From an uncultured Lachnospiraceae bacterium (lineage in GTDB: Bacteria; Bacillota; Clostridia; Lachnospirales; Lachnospiraceae): DNA of 64,000 nt. Positions 63,496 to 64,000 of the stretch are shown here, one piece after another. Location: NCBI GenBank assembly GCA_902776305.1, contig CACYPS010000003.1, forward strand, positions 62,001 to 126,000, read 5' to 3'. The translations under genes and the position numbers were made by a program. The first letter of the stretch is position 1, and every line of letters begins with the position of its first letter. The notes below the pieces were generated by a model. It was not told the origin of the DNA. It ran no database searches and saw nothing but the letters and a program-made list of their open reading frames with translations.

Positions 63496-64000
63496 GTCTC
63501 GTCACCTCCCCTCCTTCGATGGGTCTTCTCCGTCGATTCGGATTCCCCGTCTTCGTCCGATGAATTGTCCTGAGAAAGTCTTTCCCGGATATGCTCGGCG
63601 AATTTTCCCGCATGCGTAATTCCGGTAAACGCATCCGTCTGACCATCCTTTTCCTCATGTGCGCTTTCATCCGGAGCGGGGGTAAGCATGACCTTGCGTA
63701 TGCGATTGTGATCCATTCTCGCAACATATACGCGGAGACCATGGTACTCAAAATGTTCTCTTGCTCTCGGGATCATTGAAAAATGCTCATACACCCACTC
63801 ACCGAGCCGCTTATTCGTCAGGCTCTCGTCATTTTCCGGATCTTTAAAGCCGATGGTGTCAAATGCATCCGCCACCGTCTCCTCCGCATCCACAAGATAG
63901 CTTCCGTTCTTCAGATAGACGTAAGGATTCTCCACCTCATCTTCCTCGTCCCAGATCTCGCCTACCAGCGACTCCACGATATCTTCCACCGTGACGATGC
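63492..64000 (-). CDS. CNNM/HlyC-CorC family protein, C-terminal part (cut by window edge)
   Basis: The frame is open to the right edge. The visible 169 residues begin within the second CBS domain (IVTVEDIVESLVGEIWDEEDE, the place where other members have GIVTMEDVLEELVGEI) and continue through a CorC_HlyC domain (GSYLVDAEETVADAFDTIGF, RLGEWVYEHFSMIPRAREHFEYHGLRVYV) to a Ser/Asp/Glu/Arg-rich tail of about 50 residues. It is a paralog of the gene it overlaps by 4 bases. The membrane domain should lie beyond 64000. Confidence 0.88.
   Translation of the reverse strand, partial: IVTVEDIVESLVGEIWDEEDEVENPYVYLKNGSYLVDAEETVADAFDTIGFKDPENDESLTNKRLGEWVYEHFSMIPRAREHFEYHGLRVYVARMDHNRIRKVMLTPAPDESAHEEKDGQTDAFTGITHAGKFAEHIRERLSQDNSSDEDGESESTEKTHRRRGGDET

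Overview
The window reads as a chromosomal segment of an anaerobic, spore-lineage Gram-positive bacterium (Bacillota, class Clostridia, most likely Lachnospiraceae). Support is by gene content: a class F type flavodiiron fusion protein, a two-gene SufC-SufB iron-sulfur scaffold, LL-diaminopimelate aminotransferase, a CbbX/SpoVK-like AAA protein, an ECF transporter energising module, and strong AGGAGG ribosome sites throughout. Base composition looks near 50 percent GC. I see no rRNA, tRNA, CRISPR array, prophage or transposase, and no family-level identity was confirmed by a search.

Layout. 1-1200: rplM-rpsI with its own consensus promoter. 1200-6212: a block of repeats, a small unknown protein, the flavodiiron fusion and an NSS-family sodium symporter; this block splits the usual ecfA1-ecfA2-ecfT-truA-rplM-rpsI order. 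6213-16072: truA, ecfT, ecfA2, ecfA1, engB, lon, clpX, clpP, tig, all leftward, a growth and protein quality control cluster. 16258-30799: DJ-1-like protein, CYTH protein, proC, a solitary sugar-type binding lipoprotein, dapL-dapF, a trans- plus a cis-prenyl transferase, an alpha/beta hydrolase, a COG2426 membrane protein, hisC, an aspartate-type aminotransferase, tyrS and a Nudix hydrolase. 30960-38270: L,D-transpeptidase, M20 peptidase, a membrane protein with a long Gly-Tyr-Asn repeat tail, a ClC antiporter/channel, and an exported trigger-factor-like lipoprotein. 38271-39152: a short region without long ORFs that holds two paralogous tiny peptide genes. 39153-46005: EamA transporter, tcdA, ald, mgtE with a leader ORF, and sufC-sufB. 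46229-51314: lacZ, a truncated AraC regulator and proA. 51592-56327: AAA ATPase and a three-gene MacB-like efflux system. 56337-64000: a HExxH protein, an amidase lipoprotein, a methyltransferase-STAS fusion, a radical SAM protein fused in frame to fumarase, and two CNNM/HlyC-type membrane proteins, the last cut by the window edge.

Most novel points. (1) Two orphan RiPP precursor genes (38490-38603 and 38775-38894), absent from ordinary gene calls because of their size, carry a leader with the W-x2-P-x-I spacing and the penultimate Thr of paeninodin-type lasso peptides, and both cores begin GG and place Glu at position 9; no maturation enzymes lie in the window. (2) A radical SAM enzyme runs without a stop codon into class II fumarase, while a perfect internal ribosome site precedes the fumarase start. 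(3) mgtE is preceded by an overlapping 33-codon ORF rich in Asp/Pro near its start. (4) The intergenic spaces carry at least five families of structured repeats, some with base changes that keep the pairing: a 52-bp GNRA-capped hairpin, a 90-99 bp GGGGCTG-ended double hairpin, a 98-bp palindrome-ended element, a conserved GACCA-GTGTATGC apical motif in large hairpins, and a 60-bp perfect palindrome.
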